From positions 36,148,409-36,212,408 of the forward strand of contig CM067066.1 in the NCBI GenBank assembly GCA_033980235.1: a stretch of DNA of 64,000 nucleotides. Direction: 5' to 3'. The position numbers and the translations under genes were made by a program. The notes beneath the pieces were generated by a model. It ran no database searches. It was given only the letters and a program-made list of their open reading frames with translations, and was not told the origin of the DNA. The stretch is from Diadema setosum (taxonomy: Eukaryota > Echinodermata > Echinoidea > Diadematoida > Diadematidae). Below are positions 1-11,439 of this stretch, piece by piece (the first letter of the stretch is position 1; every line of letters starts with the position of its first letter).

Positions 1-287
1 CAGATATCATTCATGCATTATATCTTTCAAAAGTACCACACAACTAATATTGCAGTTATGAGAACTTGGCATTTACTTTCAGGCAATGAAAATGATGATA
101 GTTCAACCAAACTGCATCATTTTTGTTCATCACATGTGACAACTTTCTTGAAATATCATTTTAATTCTAATTTTGATATTGCTTTCTTTTTACTGTTTCC
201 TAATCAATCCATCTCTCTGTGATTTACTTCTCCTTTTGGTAAGAAATGTTGTTCCCTTTCAGCTGAACTTGCAAAAATAATTTTTAC

Positions 288-408
288 CTGTCGTTTTATC
301 ACTTGCAAGTTATCTTGAGCCTTCTTGATGTAACCCTCTATCAGCTCTGGCGATGTCTCATCCTTGTGCTCACGAAAAGCATCTCGAACTCTACGCAGTG
401 CATACGTT
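288..408 (-). CDS. LYRM4: Second copy of LYRM4 exon 2 (partial gene)
   Basis: The same 121-bp exon as 58509-58629, with the same splice borders (acceptor AG read at 409-410, donor GT at 286-287). It differs at two bases, both synonymous (codons for T and S in DETSPE). Exon 3 would lie about 475 bases left of the window edge. Exon 1 is not found anywhere to the right: homology to the other copy stops before the place where exon 1 should be. This is therefore a 5'-truncated duplicate, or the same gene from another haplotype in a mis-joined assembly. The intact reading frame shows the copy is recent or still constrained. Confidence 0.8.
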
Positions 409-519
409 CTGAAAGAAAAGCAATTGATTAAGTGCGCTTATCAAATTGGGAAGGAAAAAAGTGGAGGCTGGGTGGTTTTTGAATAACATGGAAACACAGA
501 CAATCAGTAACTTTTACCT

Positions 520-716
520 CCGCCAAGGGAGGAGGTTATGTTTTCATTACCTTTGGTTTGTTATTAGTTAGTTTGTCCGTGTGCAAAATAACTCAAAAAG
601 TTGTGCATGGATTTGGATGAAACTTGCAGGGAAGGTTGAGAATGATGATTAAATTTTGGTAGCGATCCGGAAATTTTCATGGATTTTTTGAAGGATTTTT
701 GATATTTTGACAGGTA
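520..716 (+). repeat. Interspersed repeat head starting ACCTCCGCCAAGGGAGGAGG
   Basis: The stretch begins with a short hairpin (CCTCCGCCAAGGGAGGAGG) and continues into a block about opening TTTGTCCGTGTGCAAAATAA. The right copy is at about 58738-58936. A related but distinct block with a similar hairpin start is at 19303. It has the style of a dispersed invertebrate repeat; the family was not identified. Confidence 0.45.
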
Positions 717-1388
717 TGGTTGAGGGGTCTAGATATCGCGCACGAAAATTTGAAATGCTCTTATAATAGAAGTTATTTCATAATCGTACCTGAATTTCTC
801 AATGAATATCACGAAAATGCAGAAAAATCACCTCCCAGAATCTCCTGATGATACGATGACGGAGTAGTGCGCTGTCGCCGTTTGTATGTCGGACTTTTTT
901 TTTATGCGTTCACCTTCTCGGGGTATGTAAAGATCGCGCAGCTGCCCTATGTAGTTTCATGCGTGAAAGTGTCTGCCCCTCTCTGCGGCTGAACGTGCTT
1001 CGGCTTTCGTAGAATATTATCAACGATCGATCGAACAAATTACGAATTCTATCGGCTACGATCATACGAACGAGACAAGCGAGACGACACGTCTAGGCTA
1101 CAACATCCTTAAAAAAAGATTTTAAGCTAAGGTAGGTAAATTATAACGTAAAAAATTGGAAATTTAGTGAAAAATTTGTTCCAAAAAATTGGAAATTTAG
1201 TGAAAAATTTGTTTGAAATCTAAATTTCTTACCTGCTTCCTTCTCATTTTTAGCGGTTGTCAGGTATGTTTATTCCATGGGCGTATCGGCAAATTTTGCG
1301 CTTATTCTTACGCGTATTAATGCTTGCTATACGCAGTTACGCTATGCGCGATCATTACGTCCCTGCGCGAAACCTAGTACCCTTACTA
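717..1388. mobile_element. TA-flanked TIR element, 672 bp, with visible empty site
   Basis: Present at 717-1388 in the left duplicate and absent at the matching place near 58937, where the sequence reads GACAGGTACATGTAGGG. Here it reads GACAGGTA, the insert, then TACATGTAGGG, so the target duplication is TA (715-716 and 1389-1390). The ends are imperfect inverted repeats: TGGTTGAGGGGTCTAG on the left, and CTAGTACCCTTACTA on the right, which reads TAGTAAGGGTACTAG on the other strand. No coding region was seen, so it is nonautonomous. Confidence 0.8.
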
Positions 1389-1499
1389 TACATGTAGGGT
1401 CAATGAACTTGGGAGTTGAAACTGCGCATTTTTTAGATTTTCATATGCGCACTTAGGTGCGTGCTCTAGTTTCTGCTAGGGCGAGGTGTGCCGCGCAGC

Positions 1500-3190
1500 T
1501 TAAAGGACAAGTTCACCTTCATTAACATATGGATTAAGAGAATGCAGCAATATTAGTAGAACACATCAGTGAAAGTTTGAGGAAAATTGGACAATCGATG
1601 CAAAAGTTATGAATTTTTAAAACTTTTGTGTTGGAACTGCTGGATGAGGAGACTACTAAGGCTCGTGATGTCATATGAGTACAACAGTATAAAGAAAATG
1701 TAAAGAAAATTCAACATATTTTCACTTTTTTCGCATAATAAAAGAGCACTTGACTTGCCTCTTTCTAAAGGCAATGGGAATAATATCATCAATAACATAT
1801 GTCAGTAAGGAGTCAAGGGAATGTGCACTTTTTTCAAAAGATGAAATTTTGTGAAATTCTCTTTATATTTTGCTGATATTGTTGTACGCATATGACATCA
1901 TACACTGCAGTAGTCTTCTCATCCAACGGTGACTGCACAAAAACTTCAAAAATTCATAACTTTTGAACAGATTGTCCAATTTTCCTCAAACTTTCAATGA
2001 TGTGTTCTACTAACAGTCAGTCCGCAGCACCCGATAATTCGCTTGTATTTATTCAACTCGTATGCAAGCCCGCTCTAGGCTTGCATACGTAATGAGCTGC
2101 GTAAGGGGATTTTGTCCTCGGGCCTTCGGCAACAAAAATTCACATTATGTTCACAAATTTGGTGTCAAATTCAAGAAAAATATGTAAACTATCGTCATAT
2201 GTTACTCAAATTATTGTAAATGAAAAATATCATAGCGTAATTTGAGCTTGAAAAATGGTGAAAAAGTAATTCGTGCAGTACACGTTCAAGACGTCAAAAA
2301 AATACCAAATTCACCTTGAGTCTCAATGAAAATGCTTTATTTGGTAGTCCATCTCCTTATCTTTGTATCCACGTAAATATCTTGACAATTTGTTGCTTAA
2401 TCCGGTCAGGAACCAGTAAAATATACATCAATGTCAGTGCTGATCAGCTTGAAACCGTGCAATCTCAAGAGGAAGCTCTCATATTGGACAGCGCTTGCAT
2501 TCAGCGCTTGCATTACGTCATTACGCTGCTACATAACGGTTTCATGCCACTTGCGGTTTCTTGGCACGCGTGTAGTTCAAGCGCTGAATGCAAGCACGGT
2601 CCAATGAGAGAGCTCTTTCGCGCCACTGTACACTTTGTGTGGAGCATACTTCCGGCTTAGGAGTGAATTTTACAGACATTTCAAAACGGAAAAACTAGTA
2701 TAAATCATGCTTGCGTCTCTTTGACTCCAATATATGATGAGCATCTACGTTTCCTCTCTACGAAAAAGCCAAAATCAGAAACAACAGTTTCTTAATCCGG
2801 TCAGGAACCAAAAAAGAACTTTAGACGACAAAATCTTCTGTGAAAAGCAGGTAAAATTTGCGCAAATTCAACTGATTATATAGTCATGATAAAATCCAAT
2901 GTTATACGCAAATTTAGTATCAAAATAAAGATAAAAGTCTGGAGAACAATTTACTGTGACTTGTAGCCATGACGAATGTATGTACAAGTCGCTACACTGT
3001 GAAAACCATAGCCCTATCAAAGTCTCGCAAAATCTCGCACGAGGAGACACCTTTCGAACGCAAAGATCGTCAACGAGAGTGCTGAATAAATCTTGCCGGA
3101 TCGGCTCATTAGCATACATGCTGCAGACTGACTGTAATATTGCTACATTCTCTCAATCCTTATGTTAATGAAGGTGAACTTGTCCTTTAA
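1500..3190. mobile_element. TTAA-flanked MITE, split by a second insertion
   Basis: The left end reads TTAAAGGACAAGTTCACC and the right end GGTGAACTTGTCCTTTAA, so TTAA sits at both borders (1500-1503 and 3187-3190), the target choice typical of piggyBac-like elements. The arms are long internal inverted repeats (AATCGATGCAAAAGTTATGA and its partner, GGATGAGGAGACTACT and its partner). The right arm is interrupted by the element at 2014-3134. The same element in the right duplicate spans 59047-60743. A relative without the interruption is at 18112-18665. Confidence 0.75.
2014..3134. mobile_element. Harbinger-like nonautonomous element nested in the MITE
   Basis: The terminal inverted repeats are CAGTCAGTCCGCAGCA and TGCTGCAGACTGACTG (one mismatch in 16), flanked by the 3-bp direct repeat TAA (2011-2013 and 3135-3137). 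Removing the insert and one TAA restores the arm of the host MITE (CTACTAATATTGCT). Three-base TAA/TTA duplications are typical of PIF/Harbinger elements. The middle (about 2465-2625) is a further palindrome around CAGCGCTTGCATTCAGCGCT. An open stretch at 2316-2660 is part of the repeat and shows no recognisable protein. Confidence 0.75.
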
Positions 3191-4443
3191 GGTTTATGAT
3201 GGAAAAAAGGCTTCTATATTGGGAAATCGGGCAATTTTTCAACATGCATACGTAAGGTTGGAAATCTCTATCTGATCTCTATGGAAGAGCAAGATCATCG
3301 GAAAGTAGCTGCTTGGTGGAGGTATGCGCTCTCAGGGTACTTTTCTAGTTTTGTTTTCATTTTTTATCTATTTTTTTTTTAAGAGTAAATGCATGCTTCC
3401 TGCACAGCAGTTGTTTATGGCAATCTTAAGAGTTTGTCACAGGCCTACTTTAGACCTTGTGATCTTGCAAAAAACTAACAAACAAACCAACAAGAACAAC
3501 AAAATGCTCATAGTTGTGTGCATACAAACTATCCTACACGGTATGTTATTAAAAATAGATGTACAGGAATAATGATTCCTTCAGCACTGGCATTCAGAAA
3601 CATACATTTGAGAAACTAGTGAACTGGCCCTACTGAGTGAGAACACAACCTAGTCCAAAGAGCCAGCATGTATAGAAATTGTATGTGACTATGCATCACA
3701 AAACCAATAAAAAGTATTTTATGTGAGGACTCAAAAAATGGTGAAATGGGTCAACAAAGTCAGTTTTTAGTTTTACATATTTTCTGAATGCACTTTTCTT
3801 CTTGTATATTATTTGTAATTTTGGGATCATAAAATGAATGGGAAAATGGGTTTTCATCAGGTTCTCTACAAATGTCTTACAGGCTCTCTTCATTTCTTAA
3901 AAAATCCTTTGCATACTCATCCCTTTCAGCTCTTAATAACTTTTGAAAGGATAATGCTACTGCTTTGAAAATTGGCATTAATCATGGACAGAATGTGTTA
4001 ATAAAGTAGGATTAATTTCAGCTTAATCTGATAATCTCTTAATTGTTGCTACAGTGGTTTACACCTTATTTTATTGTCCCATTCATCGCACAGGTAGCAC
4101 AGCTTGGTAAAGATAAAGTGCTTGACTAGACCCTGTACTTCAGAGCCTCTTTTCTCAGTTCACACTTCTCCAGAGTATGTGCTTTCTTTACAAGATTAAC
4201 CTGGCAGATAGGTTAGGAGGGTCCGGCACAACTGAGTGCGTCATTATTGAACAACCCACGCGTTCGAAATCAAAGTAGTCATCTTGGAGCGTGTACCGCA
4301 ACGCGCAAATCGCATTTTTAATGCGCACCTGAATTCAGAGTATTTTCTTTACATGTGAGTAATGCAGCTGTCATTTGTATGACGCACCTCGACCCCCGGG
4401 ATAGGTGCGTCAAAGTACCAATGTGCGTCATACCTTTTAGGTA

Positions 4444-5300
4444 TGGTAGGGGTCCAACCCACCGACCGGGTCCATAACGACCGGCCGCGCATTATAATGG
4501 CATTGCGCGTACAGAAAGAAAATGTACGCATGGGACTACGCGCAACGGTGTTCGATTCTTCACTGGGCTACGCTACCGAGTAAAATGTGGCGAAAACAAC
4601 TAAGTATTCCCTCTAAATTACCGAAATTTAGCAAAATCGAATAAGGTTTATCGTGTAACTACATATAACTAGGCCTACCTTTGCTGACTCGTTGTTAGAT
4701 GTAGAGTATCCTTCCGTAATATATTTGACGATTTTGACCGCAAAATTGTCACCGCCGCTTGTACGATCGTGCACACACGTACACATACACATGACATAAA
4801 CATTTTGTCGCCCGCTACGACCGTACGAGTTGATGCAGAAACGAGAAATGAATGTGAAAAAACAAACCGACTCATCTAATTTATTTCAATTACGATGAAA
4901 AGTTTCCTAATGAAAATCAAGTCAAATTCATCAAACAGTCCTTCAAAAGTAATATCGAGGGATTCAAAATATATTCAAATATTATTGGGGAAAAAATACG
5001 ACTAGAAAAAAACAGCAGCTTGTCGAAAAAACGCGTTTAAGTACGCTTTTATACGTATTGTCAATAGAGGGCGGGGTGGTCGGTCGATATGAGCCGGGCA
5101 ACTGAGTGCGGAAAAAATGACACCCCACGCGTTCGAAGCCGCCATCTAGAGCGCGTACCTCAGATCGCATTTTCAGTGCACGCTTGTGAATCCGGAGTAT
5201 TTTCTCCACACGTGAGTAAAATTTCAGGCAAATTGTGTGATTTTTCACGTTTCTGTTGATAGAAAAACGTTAGGTGTCCGATATTCTGGACACCCAACCA
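4444..5300. mobile_element. TA-flanked TIR element, 857 bp, with visible empty site
   Basis: Absent at the matching place in the right duplicate (near 61997: TTTTAGGTACCATAACG). Here the same site is split as TTTTAGGTA, the insert, then TACCATAACG, giving a TA duplication (4442-4443, 5301-5302). The ends are TGGTAGGGGTCCA on the left and TGGACACCCAACCA on the right, an imperfect inverted repeat of the same type as the element at 717. Its interior (about 5090-5230) repeats the surrounding sequence at 4215-4370 (ACTGAGTGCG, CCACGCGTTCGAA), so a related element jumped into its own relative. Confidence 0.8.
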
Positions 5301-6499
5301 TACCATAACGTACCCTCCGTCATAAAAAGTGACACACCTCTATGAGACATTGACGCATTAACCATGCAAAATGGTGACGCACCTCTTCGTGAAAATGACT
5401 GACCCTTGATGCACGTTATTCGCGGTACGTACCAGACTGGAATGCTGCAGAGCTCTGAATGATCATGTCCCAGTGCAGTGGCTAGTTTTCGTTTTGTACG
5501 CGAGCGCTGTAGCCTGGCGCGCTTCCCGACGGCTAGTTTTCGTTTTGCACCCTAGCCTAGACTATATGGCTCGCTTCACAGCGCGTACGTTTGCGGGTTT
5601 TTTGTTGTTTGTTGATGTGTGTTTGTTTGTTTACTTTTGTTTGTTTCTGTTGCCTGTAGGCGTGGATTAAAGATTGAAATTTGATTTCATTCGTATTTAT
5701 TCATATTTATTTAAGCACGGTAAAAGCCCACTTTAGATAGGTGGCTGAATTACAATGGGGCCGCGTGTATGCATATTACAAAAAGCAGTGAAATAGAATA
5801 TACGTATATGAATACAAAATAATATCAAAGAATAAAATGCAAAACATGGGAAATAAAATGCACAAAGTATTAAGAATATTAAAGATACAAGGTAATTGTG
5901 AATATTTAAATGTCCAAACAGGCCTACTTTCTGAATATTATTCAGAAATTTGTATCAACATTTACAGTATTGCTCGAAAGAAAGTGGACAGTTTCCCGCG
6001 GGGGACCACGGTCCCCCGCGAGACACCACGGTCGGGCGCACACAAGGCTTCCGCGAGATTTTTATCCACACGCGATCGATTGCTAAATGTATTACAGTGT
6101 AATCGATCATGAAAAGGCAGATCGCTGCTCGCTTGTCTCATTTCTACGCTGGCTAGCTGAGCGTGCACCGTACTGCCTGCTGTACAACCTGCTGTTGCTA
6201 TAGCTGTGCGTGGTGACTTCACCAACATACTTCTACCCGCGGTAATTGTGAAAAAAGATCGAGTTCGGAGGCCAGAAACAGTGTAGTTCATGTTGATTTG
6301 GATGAACCAGTACTGGTGGCAATTCTGCCTGCCTGCGTTCGGAAGCTTGTAAATTTCCGATCGGTTGCGCGCGCTTGTGGAGAGGGACGCGCCGTCAAAG
6401 ATTAGCTCCGTGTCAAAACTAATGCCAAGGCGAGGATATTCTAACGAGTACAATATTGTACTGCATGCAGTGAGCTGATCATTGTACTTACCTTGAATA

Positions 6500-7880
6500 T
6501 GCAGCATCATCGCAAATATTGTTGTTCACCAAACGAACCACGTGTAACAACTTTCGTAAAGTTATATCTAAGGTTCATTATCAGCAAAAAAATAAGGGGA
6601 AAATAAACAAATGACAGTAAATAGAAGTGAAGAGATTGTATACTAGTACTATTATGCGGTCTCTTCGAACCGAAGAAACTTGACACCCCACCCATCTCCC
6701 CCGTGGAAATTTCCACAAAACCAGGTGCCACACCCAGGTGCGTGCCAGACGAAAGAATGCGCGCCCTGGATTCTGTAATTAAACAGCGTGTAAATAACAT
6801 GGAAATATCGATCAAAGAACTTCCTCTGAGTTGATCATTGCAAAGATATGATTCTAGATAGCCTTTCTTTTGGTGCATGGTAGGAAATATCGAACAGTCG
6901 ATTATAGCGTACACTGTACTTGTTCGAATAATTTTATTTGTTCCCTGGACAATGAAAAGGATTGATTAATCGCTGGACTAAAACATGCAATCACAAAAAT
7001 ACATGAAAGGTCTCGTATAGAATACGTACGAGTAAGTCCTATGTGATGAAGCCACCAGCCGGTTAGACAGCAAAATCATGACAATGAATTTCACGCTCAT
7101 CAAAGCTGCTTATTACTTTTCAAAGTTTTGGCTATCAACATTCGTTCGTGAGTGGTTTTGGATTTGTTTTTTTTTTCCTCGCCAAAAAGACCTAAATGAT
7201 TTCTCCATATCTAACGTCATACAATGTACAACTGTTTACCGCATTCGATTATTTTCATGACAAGCAGGTTCTAATATTCTCCACGTTCACCTGCCACTCG
7301 ATGAAGACCAGTTGGTACACACACCTCCTCTCACGAGGGACAAAGGAATATAGGGATGTCTTGAAGTCCACGTGTCCATTAACAAGAAAATATCACTGTA
7401 AAATAGATATATTTGTGGCATGAAGCTTCCATGAATTGTCACTGGCATGTAATGCATTGTGTAGACAAAAGGAAAACGAAAACAAATAAAAAAAAATATG
7501 CATTTTTCTTTCGCAAATCTTGGTGGACTCCACGCAAAAACTCTCGCGTTTTCAGTAATAATGGCAGAGTAAGGTATCAAGTCTGTGTTATCGATGAAAA
7601 AATAACGAAGCATATCAACTTTTATTACTCTCAGAATATTGCCAGTTTACTAACTGACTTAGAAGACACCATCCTTCGTGTTTTGGCGACGATCATGACA
7701 CATAACTTGGGATTCAAGAAAATGATATCACAGCTATCTATGACCGAGAAGACGATTTTTTTTTTATATTTTCGGATTTAATACTAATGATATTTTTTTT
7801 TATATGAGAAATATGACAGATGATGCGAATATTTTATTTGGGTTGATGCAGTTTATTGACATGAAAAGAATTTTCTCGTT
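6500..7880. other. Left interior of the 9.9-kb element, no gene recognised
   Basis: AT-rich sequence with several short open stretches and no family resemblance. One pyrimidine-rich stretch (7168-7180) and a TTCGTG/TTTTGG motif at 7674 mark the start of the tandem array to the right. Nothing else is supported. Confidence 0.5.
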
Positions 7881-7914
7881 CACCATGCCCCTCGCGAGAC
7901 GAATCAGTCTATGA

Positions 7915-8110
7915 ACGTTCTCGCGGGGAACAAAACGCTAATTCTGGCAGGCGGGGGCGTGGGGGCATTGTGTTCGCACTTTCTCGCGGGGGACCAAACG
8001 TTTTCTCGCGGGGAACCTTTTGTGTATATATGCACTTTCTCGCGGGGGACCTATTGTGTCAGCACTTTTCTCGCGGGGGACCATTCGCTTTCTCGCGAGG
8101 GACCAACCAC
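7915..8110 (+). repeat. CGCGGGGGACC-box cluster A
   Basis: Six copies of a box close to CTCGCGGGGGACCA, spaced about 22-60 bases, separated by short conserved words (AAACG, CTTTTGTGTATA, ATTGTGT). The cluster ends in a conserved tail CGGACCGTCCAAGAC (about 8118-8132). The same box lies next to both ends of the 9.9-kb element. This layout resembles subterminal transposase-binding repeats of DNA transposons; that role is inference. Confidence 0.75.
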
Positions 8111-8744
8111 ATCGCGTGCGGACCGTCCAAGACTGCATCGTATAGGAACTCACCTTAAGCAAGTTTGTGTACTGTCACTGAAAGATAAAGGCACTAGAAC
8201 ATAACAACCTCTTTGTCCTCTAAAATTATAATTGCGGATTCACTAATCATAAACTCTCGTGTTTTGGTGACGATCATGAGTAGGCGCCTACACAAAACGG
8301 AAAAATTGTCTCGGATCCCAGCAAAAAAAAAAAAAACAAATATATTTTTTACAGTCTTACAAAAGTGTATTAACGTAAGTTTAATTTGCTGTCAATGAAA
8401 AATAAAGACAAAAAACTCTTATTCCTCGACGAATATAATGGCGAGTTCACCAATAAACGTTAAAGACAGTAATCTTCGTGTTTTGGTGACGATCATAAGT
8501 ACATGAAACAAAACAAAACAAAAAATAAGTCGGATTCAAGCAAATACGGTTCACAAAAAGATTTCCCACATAACAATCATACATTAAAAACTGTGCTGGT
8601 ATGTTTTTGTATGAGAAAATGAAAAAAGACAGATGACGATTCTTATATACGAATACGTTAATTGGGTTGATGTTTTTTATTGACACGAAGGGATTTTGTT
8701 CTTTTCTCGTTTAACATGCCCTTGGCGTACCGTGTATGAACACT

Positions 8745-8940
8745 GTCGCGGGTGACCAAACGCTTCCTTTCGGGGGGGGGGGGGGGGGGGGCATTGTGTT
8801 GGCACTATCTCGCGGGGGACCAAACGTTTTCTCGCGGGGAACCTTTTGTGTATACGCACTTTCTCGCGGGGGACCTATTGTGTGAGCACTTTTCTCGCGG
8901 GGGACCAACCACATCGCGTACGGACCGTCCAAGACAGCTC
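8745..8940 (+). repeat. CGCGGGGGACC-box cluster B
   Basis: Five boxes in the same order and spacing as cluster A, followed by the same CGGACCGTCCAAGAC tail. It includes a run of 20 G (8772-8791) next to the first box. Confidence 0.75.
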
Positions 8941-9734
8941 TATGGGAGCTTCCGTGAAGCAAGTTTGTGTCACTGAAAGATAAAGACACTAAAACATAGC
9001 AACTTCCGTGATTTGGTGACGATCATGAGTAGGTGCCCATACAAAAAAGAAGAAGAAAGAAATCAACTCGGCTTCCAGCAAATGATATTACAGTCTACTA
9101 AACTATTACTAAGTATATCGAAGCAAGTTTATTCGCTGCCAATGAAAAATAAACACGAAAAAAAAATACCAACCTCTTATTCCTCTACGAATATAAAATC
9201 GACTTCACTTATCAGGTTTAAAGGCAGCAATCTTCGTGTTTTGGTGACGATCAAGAATACACGAAACAGAATAATTCTAGTCGGATTACAGAAATAATTA
9301 CAGATCAGTAAAAGAAGATTTCCATATGAGGTATTCATAACAATCTAGTCTCACAATAATCATGCTTTAAAAGTGCCGGTATGTGTTTGTATGGGAAAAA
9401 TGGAAAGAAAAGAGATGACGATTTATGATATTAGCGTAGACAGTCTGCTTCGTGTTTTGGTGACTTCATGAGTACACGAAACAAGAATAGGCCTAATCAA
9501 GTTGTATTTCCAGCGAATGATATTACAGCTCATTCATCTTAATAAGATTTCCTCCTTTAAGCATTCATAACAATTTAGGCTCACAATAATCATGCTTGAA
9601 GAATGTTGGTTATGGACGTGTTAATACGAGAAAATGAAAAGACAGATGATATACCAATACATAATTTGGGTTGACGCATTTTAAGTGATTGCTTTCTTTC
9701 TCGTTCCATGCCCTCGAGAGGATAGTGTATGAAC

Positions 9735-9952
9735 ATTGCCGTGGGGGACCAAACGCTTCCTTTCTGGGGGTCATTGTGTTCGCACTTTTCTCGCGGGGGA
9801 CCAAACGTTTTCTCGCGGGAAACCTTTTGTGTATACGCACTTTCTCGCGGGGGACCTATTGTGTGATCACTTTTCTCGCGGGGGACCATTCGCTTTCTAT
9901 ATAGCGGGGGGCCGACCATACCGCGTATAACGGACCGTCCAAGACAGCTCAA
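9735..9952 (+). repeat. CGCGGGGGACC-box cluster C
   Basis: Six boxes, the last changed to AGCGGGGGGCCGA, again followed by CGGACCGTCCAAGACAGCTC. The distances between cluster tails, about 0.8 and 1.0 kb, give the period of the composite array. Confidence 0.75.
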
Positions 9953-10586
9953 TATAGTTTGTGTACTGTCATGAAAGATAAAGACACTAGAACACTAGAA
10001 TTCACTTCTCTGGTTAAAAGATGGAAACCTTCGTGTTTTGGTGACAACCACGTGTATAGGCGCCTACACAAAACGGGAAAATTAACTCGAGTCTAATTCC
10101 AGCAAAATGATATCACAGTCTACTATTATAGTTTGTACAAGTATCTTGAAGCAAGGTTTATCCGCTGTCAATTAAAAATATACAGACAAAAAATAAAAAC
10201 CTCCAATTCCTTAACGAATATGATGGCGAGTTCACAGTCTACTATTACAAAAGTATATTAAAGCAAGTTATATCTGCTGTCAATGAAAAATTAAGACAAA
10301 AAAAAATAACCTCTAATTCCTCTACGATTATAATGGCGAGTTCACTAATATGCATTCGTTATTCGTACTGAAGTACTCGCTGACATTATTACTATTACTT
10401 TAGTTGTTTTTATTTCTTCAAATCATAGAGTATAGTTAACTGCTGTATAGTCCAAAACGTTGATTTATTAGTCTATTTGATCATCTTGTCCATTTTTTCC
10501 CGTTGCTCAATCCATTGTTTGTTTGTTTTGTTTATTTTTTCTGTTTTCCTTTTTTTTTCACATACGACATTACAAAGTAATGTATG

Positions 10587-11130
10587 GTCCTTATACCCAG
10601 CGACGGCAGCACGTGGATGTAACCAAAAGTTATCAAAACTTGCATGGATTGTGATTTTGCTGCCGTAGACAACGTTTTATATCCATGCGATCGTTATATG
10701 CATAGCGAAATTCACTTCATGCCCTGAAATAGCAGGGAAAGATAGTCACAGACAAAGTTCTGCTGATTTCAATAGACTTGTTGCAACATTGTCCCGCTCG
10801 CCATGCAGTCAATAGAAGCGGTTTACTCGTAGTTTAATCAGGGAGGTGGGAAAAGACCCCCACCTCCCTGGTTTAATCCTTTGTGAGTGTACGCTCTGGG
10901 AAGCACAGACCGGGACAATGATTTCTTCTTTGTCTTGGTTGTCCTATTGATCCTGAAAGCGGGATCGGGACTAAAGAGCTTCTTAATGACCGAACCAGAC
11001 AGCGACTGATAGAAATCACATGATCAAAATAAGCCGACATTAATGATTATCTCTTTAACTGTGGATACGGCGTCACCACGTGAGACACCTGTGGACGATA
11101 TTGAGTTTGTGTCTTGTGCAATAACAGCAT
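10587..11130 (+). repeat. Block A, first copy of a 540-bp direct repeat
   Basis: Shares long stretches with 13283-13805: GATGTAACCAAAAGT, CATGCCCTGAAATAGCAG, CAATAGACTTGTTGCAACAT, CGCCATGCAGTCAA. A hairpin at 10846-10871 (AGGGAGGTGGG with CCCACCTCCCT) is present only in this copy. Confidence 0.7.
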
Positions 11131-11439
11131 GACCTCTCAACTTGAACACATTGATCACCAACGTTCTGATGGAATTAAGTCATCATGAATCCATGCTCAC
11201 TCAATGTATATGTTATATGTCAATGATAAAAGTTGTCTTTGTTTTTACTGAAGTGATACATGTACCCATGTCTAAAATAAATGAAGAGAAAATTCAATCA
11301 TCTTAACACCGTTATTCTGAGTTCTAAGGTTTAGCAACTAGGCTTATAGATTATTATAAAAGTTGATGCCTAGTTAGGTGGTCAAAACTTACGTTTTAAA
11401 CGATAGAGTGGGAGCATTTGCAGACATTTGTGAACATCC

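Larger units (their letters stand above)
1..5460. repeat. Left copy of a segmental duplication
   Basis: Positions 1-5460 match 58222-62155 almost base for base in direct orientation, apart from two insertions present only here (717-1388 and 4444-5300). The match begins at the first base of the window, so the duplication extends to the left beyond it. It ends at 5460. Weaker similarity resumes at about 5800-5920 (matching about 62500-62640). It contains LYRM4 exon 2 and a nested transposon pair. The region 1-287 is LYRM4 intron 2 and 409-1499 is intron 1. Confidence 0.93.
7674..10345 (+). repeat. Composite tandem array with TTCGTGTTTTGGTGACGATC modules
   Basis: The module TTCGTGTTTTGGTGACGATC and its variants occur at about 7674, 8256, 8475, 9005, 9233, 9449 and 10030. 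Each is followed by related text (ACACAAAACGG, CCAGCAAATGATATTACAG, CAATGAAAAATAAAGAC, TAATGGCGAGTTCACTAAT). Box clusters A, B and C are interleaved, so a unit of about 0.8-1 kb was duplicated at least three times. No protein is encoded. Confidence 0.7.

Noticed and set aside
5962..6510. 182-codon open frame on the - strand
   Set aside because: It overlaps the left terminal arm of the 9.9-kb element and matches no known domain; the right arm does not preserve it.
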